The notes beneath the pieces are model-generated. The model was given only the letters and a program-made list of their open reading frames with translations, ran no database searches and had not been told where the DNA came from. From the NCBI RefSeq assembly GCF_051020985.1, contig NW_027475143.1, positions 186,001 through 250,000 of the forward strand: a stretch of 64,000 bases of DNA, given 5' to 3'. Of this stretch, positions 52,231 through 63,609 are shown in pieces. Made by a program: the position numbers and the translations under genes. Positions within the stretch are counted from its first letter, which is position 1. The number at the start of each line of letters is the position of its first letter. This stretch comes from Nomia melanderi (lineage: Eukaryota; Arthropoda; Insecta; Hymenoptera; Halictidae).

Positions 52231-53741
52231 TCGGGAGCTATTACAGATAGCGCAATAAACCAAAGTGAATTATCTGCAGGAGGCCCTGGCGCATGAATCT
52301 GTGCAGCGGGATCGACCTCGGACCACCACGGGCCGAGAAAAACACCGGCTCATGGGGCCGGACACTCAGGGTCAGCGAAAAATCCAATATATATCTGGTG
52401 ATATCTCGGGTGCTATTACAGATAGCGCAACAAATCAAAGTGCATTGTCTGTAGGAGGCCCTGGCGCATGAATCTGGGCAGCGGGAACGACCTCGGACCA
52501 CCAGGGGCCGAGACAACCACCGTCTCATGGGGCCGGACACTCAGGGTCAGGGTAAAATCCAATATATATCTGGTGATATCTCGGGTGCTATTACATATAG
52601 CGCAATAAATCAAAGTGCACTGTCTGTAGGAGGCCCCGGCGCATGAATCTGGGCAGCGGGAACGACCTCGGACCACCAGGGGCCGAGAAAACCACCGTCT
52701 AACGGGGCCGGACTCTCAGGCTCAGGGGAAAATCCAATATATATCTGGCGATATCTCGGGTGCTATTAGGGATAGCGCAATAAATAAAAGTGAATTATCT
52801 GCAGGAGGCCGTGGCGCATGAATCTGTGCAGCGGGAACGACCTCGGACCACCAGGGGCCGAGACAACCACAGTCTCATGGGGCCGGACACTTAGGGTCAG
52901 GGGAAAATCCAATATATATCTAGTGATATCTCGGGTGCTATTAGAGATAGCGCAATAAATCAAAGTGCATTGTCTGCAGGAGGCCCTGGCGCATGAATCT
53001 GTGCAGCGGGAACGACCTCGGATCACCAGGGGTCGAGAGAACCACCATCTCATGGGGCCGGACACTCAGGGACAGGGGAAAATCCAATATAATTCTGGTG
53101 ATATCTCGGGTGCTATTAGAGATAGCGCAATAAATCAAAGTACTTTGTCTGCGGGAGGCCCTGGCGCATGAATCTGTGCAGCGGCAACGACCTCGGACCA
53201 CCAGGGGCCGAAAAAACCACCGTCTCATGGGGCCGGACACTCAGTGTCAGGGAAAAATCCAATATATATCTGGTGATATCTTGGGTGCTATTAGAGATAG
53301 CGCAATAAACCAAAGTGAATTATCTGTAGGAGGCCCTGGCGCATGCATCTGTGCAGCGGGAACGACCTCCGACCACCAGGGGCCGAGACAACCACCGTCT
53401 CATGGGGCCGGACACTCAGGGCCAGGGGAAAATCCAATATATATCTGGTGATATCGCGGGTGCTATTACAGATAGCGCAATAAACCAAAGTGAATTATCT
53501 GCAGGAGGCCCTGGCGCATGAATCTGGGCAGCGGGAACGACCTCGGACCACCAGGGGCCGAGAAAACCACAGTCTCATGGGGCCGGACACTCAGTGTCAG
53601 GGGAAAATTCAATATATATCTGGTGATAACTCAGGTGCTATTAGAGATAGCGCAATAAACCAAAGTGCATTGTCTGTAGGAGGCCCTGGCGCATGAATCT
53701 GGCCAGCGGGAACGACATCGGACCACCAGGGGCCGAGAAAA

Positions 53742-53808
53742 TTACAGATTTTCGGTATCCGCCACCCAAAGTCATGTAAAAATCCAGCATATATATGGAG
53801 CTTTCTCC
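53742..53808 (+). repeat. V1 divergent monomer segment (copy 3)
   Basis: Same form as the copy at 18404, about 35 kb away. Confidence 0.92.
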
Positions 53809-54616
53809 GGTGCTATTACAGATAGCGCAATAAATCAAAGTGCACTGTCTGTAGGAGGCCCCGGCGCATGAATCTCGGCAGCGGGAACGACCTCGGACCA
53901 CCAGGGGCCGAGAAAACCACAGTCTCATGGGGACGGACACTCAGGGTGAGGGAAAAATCCAATATATATCTGGTGATATCTCGAGTGCTATTAGAGATAG
54001 CGCAATAAACCAAAGTGAATTATCTGCAGGAGGCCCTGGCGCATGAATCTGTGCAGCGGGAACGACCTCGGACCACCAGGGGCCGAGAAAACCACAGTCT
54101 CATGGGGCCGGACACTTAGGGTCAGGGGAAAATCCAATATGTATCTGGTGATATCTCGGGTGCTATTAGAGATAGCGCCATAAACCAAAGTGAATTATCT
54201 GTAGGAGGCCCTGGCGCATGCATCTGTGCAGCGGGAACGACCTCCGACCACCAGGGGCCGAGACAACCACCGTCTCATGGGGCCGGACACTCAGGGCCAG
54301 GGGAAAATCCAATATATATCTGGTGATATCTCGGGTGCTATTACAGATAGCGCAATAAACCAAAGTGAATTATCTGCAGGAGGCCCTGGCGCATGAATCT
54401 GGGCAGCGGGAACGACCTCGGACCACCAGGGGCAGAGAAAACCACAGTCTCATGGGGCCGGACACTCAGTGTCAGGGGAAAATTCAATATATATCCTGTG
54501 ATAACTCAGGTGCTATTAGAGATAGCGCAATAAACCAAAGTGCATTGTCTGTAGGAGGCCCTGGCGCATGAATCTGGCCAGCGGGAACGACATCGGACCA
54601 CCAGGGGCCGAGAAAA

Positions 54617-54683
54617 TTACAGATTTTCGGTATCCGCCACCCAAAGACATGTAAAAATCCAGCATATATATGGAGCTTTCTCC
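54617..54683 (+). repeat. V1 divergent monomer segment (copy 4)
   Basis: 875 bp (five monomers) after copy 3. It has AAAGACATG in place of AAAGTCATG, a change shared with the copy at 58993. Confidence 0.92.
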
Positions 54684-54848
54684 GGTGCTATTACAGACAG
54701 CGCAATAAATCAAAGTGCACTGTCTGTAGGAGGCCCCGGCGCATGAATCTGTGCAGCGGGAACGACCTCGGACCACCAGGGGCGAGACAACCACCGTCTG
54801 ATGGGGCCGGACACTCAGGGTCAGGGAAAAATCCAATATATATCTGGT

Positions 54849-54854
54849 GAATTC
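54849..54854. other. V3 monomer mark (copy 7)
   Basis: Followed by TCCGGAGC and by GCATGACCTG, so it keeps the original linkage seen in the middle domain. Confidence 0.86.
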
Positions 54855-57800
54855 TCCGGAGCTATTACAGATAGCGCAATAAATCAAAGTGCATGACCTG
54901 TAGGAGGCCCTGGCGCATGAATCTGTGCAGCGGGAACATCCTCGGACCTCCAGGGGCCGAGACAACGACCGTCTCATGGGGCCGGACACTCAGGGTCAGG
55001 GGAAAATCCGATATATATCTGGTGATATCTCGGGTGCTATTAGAGATAGCGCAATAAACCAAAGTGAATTATCTGCAGGAGGCCCTGCCGCATGAATCTG
55101 TGCAACGGGAACGACCTCGAACCACCAGGGGCCGAGAAAACCGCAGTCTCATGAGGCCGGACACTCAGGGTCAAGGGAAAATCCAATATATATCTGGTGA
55201 TATCTCGGATGCTGTTAGAGATAGCGCAATAAATCAAAGTGCATTGTCTGCAGGAGGCCCTGGCGCATGAATCTGTGCAGCGGGAACGACCTCGGATCAC
55301 CAGGGGTCGAGAGAACCACCATCTCATGGGGCCGGACACTCAGGTTCAGGGGAAAATCCAATATATTTCTGGTGATATCTCGGGTGCTATTAGAGATAGC
55401 GCAATAAATCAAAGTACTTTGTCTGCGGGAGGCCCTGGCGCATGAATCTGTGCAGCGGCAACGACCTCGGACCACCAGGGGCCGAGAAAACCACAGTCTC
55501 ATGGGGCCGGACACTTAGGGTCAGGGGAAAATCCAATATATATCTGGTGATATCTTGGGTGCTATTAGAGATAGCGCAATAAACCAAAGTGAATTATCTG
55601 TAGGAGGCCCTGGCGCATGAATCTGGGCAGCGGGAACGACCTCGGACCACCAGGGGCCGAGACAACCACAGTCTCATGGGGCCGGACACTCAGGGTCAGG
55701 GGAAAATCCAATATATATCTGGTGATATCTCGGGTGCTATTTGAGATAGCGCTATAAATCAAAGTGCATTGTCTGCAGGAAGCCCTGATGCATGATTCTG
55801 TGCAGCGGGAACGACCTCGGACCACCAGGGGCCGAGATTATCACCGTCTCATGGGGCCGGACTGTCAGGGTCGGGGAAAAATCCATTATATATCTGGTGA
55901 TATCTCGGGTGCTATTAGAGATAGCGCAATAAGCGAAAGTGAATTATCTGCAGGAGGCCCTGGCGCATGAATCTGTGCAGCGGGAACGACCTCGGACCAC
56001 CAGGGGCCGTGAAGACCACCGTCTCATGGGGCAGGACACTCAGGGACAGTGAAAAATCCAATATATATCTGGTGATATCTCGGGTGCTATTAGAGATAGC
56101 GCCATAAACCAAAGTGAATTATCTGCAGGAGGCCCTGGCGCATGAAACAGTTTAACGGGAACGACCTCGGACCACCAGGGGCCGAGACAACCACAGTCTC
56201 ATGGGGCCGGACACTCAGGGTCAAGGGAAAATCCAATATATATCTGGTGATATCTCGGGTGCTGTGAGAGATAGCGCAATAAATCAAAGTGCATTGTCTG
56301 CAGGAGGCCCTGGCGCATGAATCTGTGCAGCGGGAACGACCTCGGATCACCAGGGGTCGAGAGAACCACCATCTCATGGGGCCGGACACTCAGGGTCAGG
56401 GGAAAATCCAATATAATTCTGGTGATATCTCGGGTGCTATTAGAGATAGCGCAATAAATCAAAGTACTTTGTCTGCGGGAGGCCCTGGCGCATGAATCTG
56501 TGCAGCGGCAACGACCTCGGACCACCTGGGGCCGAAAAAACCACCGTCTCATGGGGCCGGACACTCCGGGTCAGGGAAAAATCCAATGTATATCTGGTGA
56601 TATCTTGGGTGCTATTAGAGATAGCGCAATAAACCAAAGTGAATTATCTGTAGGAGGCCCTGGCGCATGCATCTGTGCAGCGGGAACGACCTCCAACCGC
56701 CAGGGGCCGAGACAACCACCGTCTCATGGGGCCGGACACTCAGGGCCAGGGGAAAATCCAATATATATCTGGTGATATCTCGGGTGCTATTACAGATAGC
56801 GCAATAAACCAAAGTGAATTATCTGCAGGAGGCCCTGGCGCATGAATCTGGGCAGCGGGAACGACCTCGGACCACCTGGGGCCGAGAAAACCACAGTCCC
56901 ATGGGGCCGGACACTCAGGGTCAGGGGAAAATCCAATATATATCTGGTGATATCTCGGGTGCTATTAGAGATAGCGCAATAAACCATAGTGAATTATCTG
57001 CAGGAGGCCCTGGCGCATGAATCTGTGCAGCAGGAACGACCTCGGACCACCAGGGGCCGTGAAAACCACCGTCTCATGGGGCCGGACACTCAGGGACAAT
57101 GAAAAATCCAATATATATCTGGTGATATCTAGGGTGCTATTACATATAGCGCAATAAACCAAAGTGAATTATCTGCAGGAGGCCCTGGCGCATGAATCTG
57201 TGCAGCGGGAACGACCTCGGACCACCAGGGGCCGAGAAAACCACAGTCTCATGAGGCCGGACACTCAGGGTCAAGGGAAAATCCAATATATATCTGGTGA
57301 TATCTCGGGTGCTGTTAGAGATAGCGCAATAAATCAAAGTGCATTGTCTGCAGGAGGCCCTGGCGCATGAATCTGTGCAGCGGGAACGACCTCGGATCAC
57401 CAGGGGTCGAGAGAACCACCATCTCATGGGGCCGGACACTCAGGGTCAGGGGAAAATCCAATATATTTCTGGTGATATCTCGGGTGCTATTAGAGATAGC
57501 GCAATAAATCAAAGTACTTTGTCTGCGGGAGGCCCTGGCGCATGAATCTGTGCAGCGGCAACGACCTCGGACCACCAGGGGCCGAGAAAACCACAGTCTC
57601 ATGGGGCCGGACACTTAGGGTCAGGGGAAAATCCAATATATATCTGGTGATATCTTGGGTGCTATTAGAGATAGCGCAATAAACCAAAGTGAATTATCTG
57701 TAGGAGGACCTGGCGCATGAATCTGGGCAGCGGGAACGACCTCGGACCACCAGGGGCCGAGACAACCACCGTCTCATGGGGCCGGACACTCAGGGTCAGG

Positions 57801-58115
57801 GTAAAATCCAATATATATCTGGTGATATCTCGGGTGCTATTACATATAGCGCAATAAATCAAAGTGCATTGTCTGTAGGAGGCACTGGCGCATGAATCTG
57901 TGAAGCGGGAACGACCTCGGACCACCAGGGGCCTAGAAAACCACAGTCTCATGGGGCCGGACACTCAGGGTCAGGGGAAAATCCAATATATATCTGGTGA
58001 TATCTCAGGTGCAATTAGAGATAGCGCAATAAACCAAAGTGCATTGTCTGTAGGAGGCCCTGGCGCATGAATCTGGCCAGCGGGGACGACGTCGGACCAC
58101 CAGGGGCCGAGAAAA

Positions 58116-58182
58116 TTACAGATTTTCGGTATCCGCCACCCAAGGTCATGTAAAAATCCAGCATATATTTGGAGCTTTCTCG
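58116..58182 (+). repeat. V1 divergent monomer segment (copy 5)
   Basis: Has AAGGTCATG, ATATTTGGAGC and TTTCTCGGG. The last partly restores the canonical TCTCGGG edge. Confidence 0.92.
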
Positions 58183-58992
58183 GGTGCTATTACAGATAGC
58201 GCAATAAATCAAAGTGCACTGTCTGTAGGAGGCCCCGGCGCATGAATCTGGGCAGCGGGAACGACCTCGGACCACCAGGGGCCGAGAAAACCACCGTCTA
58301 ACGGGGCCGGACACTCAGGCTCAGGGGAAAATCCAATATATATATCTGGCGATATCTCGGGTGCTGTTAGAGATAGCGCAATAAACCATAGTGAATTATC
58401 TGCAGGAGGCCCTGGCGCATGAATCTGTGCAGCAGGAACGACCTCGGACCACCAGGGGCCGTGAAGACCACCGTCTCATGGGGCCGGACACTCAGGGTCA
58501 GGGTAAAATCCAATATATATCTGGTGATATCTCGGGTGCTATTACATATAGCGCAACAAATCAAAGTGCATTATCTGTAGGAGGCCCTGGCGCATGCATC
58601 TGTGCAGCGGGAACGACCTCCGACCACCAGGGGCCGAGACAACCACCGTCTCATGGGGCCGGACACTCAGGGCCAGGGGAAAATCCAATATATATCTGGT
58701 GATATCTCGCGTGCTATTACAGATAGCGCAATAAACCAAAGTGAATTATCTGCAGGAGGCCCTGGCGCATGAATCTGGGCAGCGGGAACGACCTCGGACA
58801 ACCAGGGGCAGAGAAAACCACAGTCTCATGGGGCCGGACACTCAGTGTCAGGGGAAAATTCAATATATATCTGGTGATAACTCAGGTGCTATTAGAGATA
58901 GCGCAATAAACCAAAGTGCATTGTCTGTAGGAGGCCCTGGCGCATGAATCTGGCCAGCGGGAACGACATCGGACCACCAGGGGCCGAGAAAA

Positions 58993-59059
58993 TTACAGAT
59001 TTTCGGTATCCGCCACCCAAAGACATGTAAAAATCCAGCATATATATGGAACTTTCTCC
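58993..59059 (+). repeat. V1 divergent monomer segment (copy 6)
   Basis: Shares AAAGACATG with the copy at 54617 and lies 4,376 bp after it; GGAACTTTCTCC breaks the small GGAG/CTCC dyad. Confidence 0.92.
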
Positions 59060-60275
59060 GGTGCTATTACAGACAGCGCAATAAATCAAAGTGCACTGTC
59101 TGTAGGAGGCCCCGTCGCATGAATCTGGGCAGCGGGAACGACCTCGGACCACCAGGGGCCGAGAAAACCACAGTCTCATGGGGCCGGACACTCAGGGTGA
59201 GGGAAAAATCCAATATATATCTGGTGATATCTCGGGTGCTATTAGAGATAGCGCAATAAACCTAAGTGAATTATCTGCAGGATGCCCTGGCGCATGAATC
59301 TGTGCAACGGGAACGACCTCGGACCACCAGGGCCCGAGAAAACCACAGCCTCATGGGGCCGGACACTCAGGGACAGTGAAAAATCCAATATATATCTGGT
59401 GATATCTCGGGTGCTTTTACAGATGGCGCAATAAATCAAAGTGCATTGTCTGTAGGAGGCCCTGGCGCATGAATCTGTGCAGCGGGAACGACCTCGGACC
59501 ACCAGGGTCCGAGAAAATCACAGTCTCATGGGGCCGGACACTCTGGGTCAGGGGAAAATCCAATATATATCTGGTGATATCTCGGGTGCTATTAGAGATA
59601 GCGCAATAAATCAAAGTGCATGACCTGTAGGAGGCCCTGGCGCATGAATCTGTGCAGCGGGAACGTCCTCGGACCTCCAGGGGCCGAGACAACGACCGTC
59701 TCATGGGGCCGGACACTCAGGGTCAGGGTAAAATCCAATACATATCTGGTGATATCTCGGGTGCTATTACAGATAGCGCAATAAATCAAAGTGCATTGTC
59801 TGTAGGAGGCCCTGGCGCATGAATCTGTTCAGCGGGAACGACCTCGGACGACCAGGGGCCGAGAAAAGCACAGTCTCATGGGGCCGGACACATAGGGTCA
59901 GGGGAAAATCCAATATATATCTGGTGATATCTTGGGTGCTATTAGAGATAGCGCAATAAATCGAAGTACTTTGTCTGCGGGAGGCCCTGGCGCATGAATC
60001 TGTGCAGCGGCAACGACCTCGGACCACCTGGGGCCGAAAAAACCACCGTCTCATGGGGCCGGACACTCAGGGTCAGGGAAAAATCCAATATATATCTGGT
60101 GATATCTTGGGTGCTATTAGAGATAGTGCAATAAACCAAAGTGAATTATCTGTAGGAGGCCCTGGCGCATGCATCTGTGCAGCGGGAACGACCTCCGACC
60201 GCCAGGAGCCGAGACAACCACCGTCTCATGGGGCCGGACACTCAGGGCCAGGGGAAAATCCAATATATATCTGGT

Positions 60276-60450
60276 GATATCTCGGGTGCTATTACAGATA
60301 GCGCAATAAACCAAAGTGAATTATCTGCAGGAGGCCCTGGCGCATGAATCTGGGCAGCGGGAACGACCTCGGACCACCAGGGGCCGAGAAAACCACAGTC
60401 TCATGGGGCCGGACACTCAGGGTCAGGGGAAAATCCAATATATATCTGGT
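60276..60450 (+). repeat. Near-consensus example monomer (175 bp)
   Basis: This monomer is offered as a reference copy. It starts at GATATC and ends just before the next GATATC, exactly 175 bp later. In order it holds: the haplotype block (positions 20-53), a GGAGG/CCCTGG GC block (55-64), GGCGCATGAATCTG (64-77), the GCGGGAACGAC block (82-92), the dyad at 93-113, AAAACCACAGTCTCATGGGG (114-133), CCGGACACTCAGGGTCAGGG (134-153), an A-tract at 155-158, and an AT run AATATATATC at 162-171. It differs from my by-eye consensus at a couple of sites, so it is typical rather than ideal. Confidence 0.95.
60368..60388. other. Imperfect dyad (potential hairpin) in GC-rich half of monomer, example copy
   Basis: Arms CTCGGACC and GGGCCGAG flank the 5-nt loop ACCAG; 7 of 8 positions can pair (one A:G mismatch). 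It sits at monomer positions 93-113 and is present, often with one or two changes, in most monomers of the window. Several variant families damage it: CTCCG or CTAGG in the left arm, or replacement by CATCGGCAGAG or CATCGCCAGAG. Whether it extrudes or binds a protein cannot be told from sequence. Confidence 0.6.
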
Positions 60451-60455
60451 GATAT
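60442..60455. other. Perfect 5-bp dyad across the monomer joint, example copy
   Basis: ATATC and GATAT flank the 4-nt loop TGGT, spanning the end of one monomer (positions 167-175) and the start of the next (1-5). The right arm includes the EcoRV site. The stem is kept in the great majority of monomers. A common right-domain variant changes only the loop (TGGT to TGGC). The V1 and V3 monomer classes destroy this stem. Confidence 0.6.
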
Positions 60456-62492
60456 CTCGGGTGCTATTAGAGATAGCGCAATAAACCATAGTGAATTATC
60501 TGCAGGAGGCCCTGGCGCATGAATCTGTGCAGCAGGAACGACCTCGGACCACCAGGGGCCGTGAAAACCACCGTCTCATGGGGCCGGACACTCAGGGACA
60601 GTGAAAAATCCAATATATATCTGGTGATATCTAGGGTGCTATTACATATAGCGCAATAAACCAAAGTGAATTATCTGCAGGAGGCCCTGGCGCATGAATC
60701 TGTGCAGCGGGAACGACCTCGGACCACCACGGGCCGAGAAAACCACCGGCTCATGGGGCCGGACACTCAGGGTCAGGGAAAAATCCAATATATATCTGGT
60801 GATATCTCGGGTGCTATTACAGATAGCGCAACAAATCAAAGTGCATTGTCTGTAGGAGGCCCTGGCGCATGAATCTGGGCAGCGGGAACGACCTCGGACC
60901 ACCAGGGGCCGAGACAACCACCGTCTCATGGGGCCGGACACTCAGGGTCAGGGTAAAATCCAATATATATCTGGTGATATCTCGGGTGCTATTACATATA
61001 GCGCAACAAATCAAAGTGCATTGTCTGTAGGAGGCCCTGGCGCATGAATCTGTGCAGCAGGAACGACCTCGGACCACCAGGGGGCGAGAAAACCACCGTC
61101 TCATGGGGCCGGACAGTCAGGGTCAGGGAAAAATCCAATATATATCTGGTGATATCTTGGGTGTTATTAGAGATAGCGCAATAAACCAAAGTGAGTTATC
61201 TGTAGGAGGCCCTGGCGCATACATCTGTGCAGCGGGAACGACCTCCGACCACCAGGGGCCGAGACAACCACCGTCCCATCGGGCCGTACACTCAGGGTTA
61301 GGGAAAAATCCAATATATATCTGGTGATATCCCGGGTGCTATTGGAGATAGCGCAATAAACCAAAGTGAATTATCTGCAGGAGGCCCTGGCGCATGAATC
61401 TGTGCAGCGGGAGCGACCTCGGACCACCACGGGCCGAGAAAACCACCGGCTCATGGGGCCGGACACTCAGGGTCAGGGAAAAATCCAATATATATCTGGT
61501 GATATCTCGGGTGCTATTACAGATAGCGCAACAAATCAAAGTGCATTGTCTGTAGGAGGCCCTGGCGCATGAATCTGGGCAGCGGGAACGACCTCGGACC
61601 ACCAGGGGCCGAGACAACCACCGTCTCATGGGGCCGGGCACTCAGGGTCAGGGTAAAATCCAATATATATCTGGTGATATCTCGGGTGCTATTACATATA
61701 GCGCAATAAATCAAAGTGCATTGTCTGTAGGAGGCACTGGCGCATGAATCTGTGCAGCGGGAACGACCTCGGACCACCAGGGGCCTAGAAAACCACAGTC
61801 TCATGGGGCCGGACACTCAGGGTCGGGGGAAAATCCAATATATATCTGGTGATATCTCAGGTGCTATTAGAGATAGCGCAATAAACCATAGTGAATTATC
61901 TGCAGGAGGCCCTGGCGCATACATCTGTTCAGCGGGAACGACCTCCGACCACCAGGGGCCGAGACAACCACCGTCCCATCGGGCCGTACACTCAGGGTTA
62001 GGGAAAAATCCAATATATATCTGGTGATATCCCGGGTGCTATTGGAGATAGCGCAATAAACCATAGTGAATTATCTGCAGGAGGCCCTGGCGCATGAATC
62101 AGTGCAGCGGGAACGACCTCGGACCACCACGGGCCGAGAAAATCACCGTCCCATGGGGCCGGACACTCAGGGTCAGGGAAAAATCCAATATATATCTGGT
62201 GATATCTCGGGTGCTATTACAGATAGCGCAACAAATGAAAGTGCATTGTCTGTAGGAGGCCCTGGTGCATGAATCTGGGCAGCGGGAACGACCTCGGACC
62301 ACCAGGGGCCGAGACAACCACCGTCTCATGGGGCCGGACACTCAGGGTCAGGGTAAAATCCAATATATATCTGGTGATATCTCAGGTGCTATTAGAGATA
62401 GCGCAATAAACCAAAGTGCATTGTCTGTAGGAGGCCCTGGCGCATGAATCTGGCCAGCGGGAACGACATCGGACCACCAGGGGCCGAGAAAA

Positions 62493-62559
62493 TTACAGAT
62501 TTTCGGTAGCCGCCACCCAAAGTCATGTAAAAATCCAGCATATATTTGGAGCTTTCTCG
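62493..62559 (+). repeat. V1 divergent monomer segment (copy 7)
   Basis: Has CGGTAGCCGCC and the ATATTTGGAGC / TTTCTCGGG form of the copy at 58116, which lies 4,377 bp upstream. Confidence 0.92.
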
Positions 62560-63542
62560 GGTGCTATTACAGATAGCGCAATAAATCAAAGTGCACTGTC
62601 TGTAGGAGGCCCCGGCGCATGAATGTGGGCAGCGGGAACGACCTCAGACCACCAGGGGCCGAGAAAACCACCGTCTAACGGGACCGGACGCTCAGGCTCA
62701 GGGGAAAATCCAATATATATCTGGCGATATCTCGGGTGCTATTACATATAGCGCAATAAATCAAAGTGCATTGTCTGTAGGAGGCACTGGCGCATGAATC
62801 TGTGCAGCGGGAACGACCTCGGACCACCAGGGGCCGAGACAACCACCGTCTCATGGGGCCGGACACTCAGGGTCAGGGTGAAATCCAATATATATCTGGT
62901 GATATCTCGGGTGCTATTACATATAGCGCAATAAATCAAAGTGCATTGTCTGTAGGAGGCACTGGCGCATGAATCTGGGCAGCGGGAACGACCTCGGACC
63001 ACCACGGGCCGAGAAAACCAGCGTCTCATGGGGCCGGACACTAAGGGTCACGGAAAAATCCAATATATATCTGGTGATATCTCGGGTGCTATTACAGATA
63101 GCGCAACAAATCAAAGTGCATTGTCTGTAGGAGGCCCTGGCGCATGAATCTGGGCAGCGGGAACGACCTCGGACCACCAGGGGCCGAGACAACCACCGTC
63201 TCATGGGGCCGGGCACTCAGGGTCAGGGTAAAATCCAATATATATCTGGTGATATCTCGGGTGCTATTACATATAGCGCAATAAATCAAAGTGCATTGTC
63301 TGTAGGAGGCACTGGCGCATGAATCTGTGCAGCGGGAACGACCTCGGACCACCAGGGGCCTAGAAAACCACAGTCTCATGGGGCCGGACACTCAGGGTCG
63401 GGGGAAAATCCAATATATATCTGGTGATATCTCAGGTGCTATTAGAGATAGCGCAATAAACCAAAGTGCATTGTCTGTAGGAGGCCCTGGCGCATGAATC
63501 TGGCCAGTCGGAACGACATCGGACTACCAGGGGCTGATAAAA

Positions 63543-63609
63543 TTACAGATTTTCGGTATCCGCCACCCAAAGTCATGTAAAAATCCAGCATATGTATGGA
63601 GCTTTCTCG
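63543..63609 (+). repeat. V1 divergent monomer segment (copy 8)
   Basis: Flank is further changed (GGCCAGTCGG, GGACTACC, GGGCTGATAAAA); contains ATATGTATGG and TTTCTCGGG. Confidence 0.92.

Larger units (their letters stand above)
51416..52617 (+). repeat. 4-mer duplication, 699-bp unit, about 1.7 copies
   Basis: Positions 51416-51918 match 52115-52617 at 699 bp (four monomers minus one base). The lost base is in GGGGCGAGACAACC (51459 and 52158), which shortens the right arm of the 93-113 dyad. A V3 monomer follows in each copy (51526, 52225). The match ends near 52618 (CACTGG versus CCCCGG context). Confidence 0.85.

Noticed and set aside
54516..54989. Open reading frames, mostly on the minus strand, of 60-157 codons in almost every monomer; this one is the longest.
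   Set aside because: They are one repeating pattern tiled every 175 bp. Since 175 is 3 x 58 + 1, the frame rotates in each monomer and frames close at the same points. Longer ones come from one-base deletions that happen to join two monomers. There is no codon constraint, start context or known domain, so no coding gene is called.
58330..58345. Microsatellite expansion in the AT run
   Set aside because: Only one extra TA is present in this monomer; it is an ordinary slippage change and not an expanded tract.
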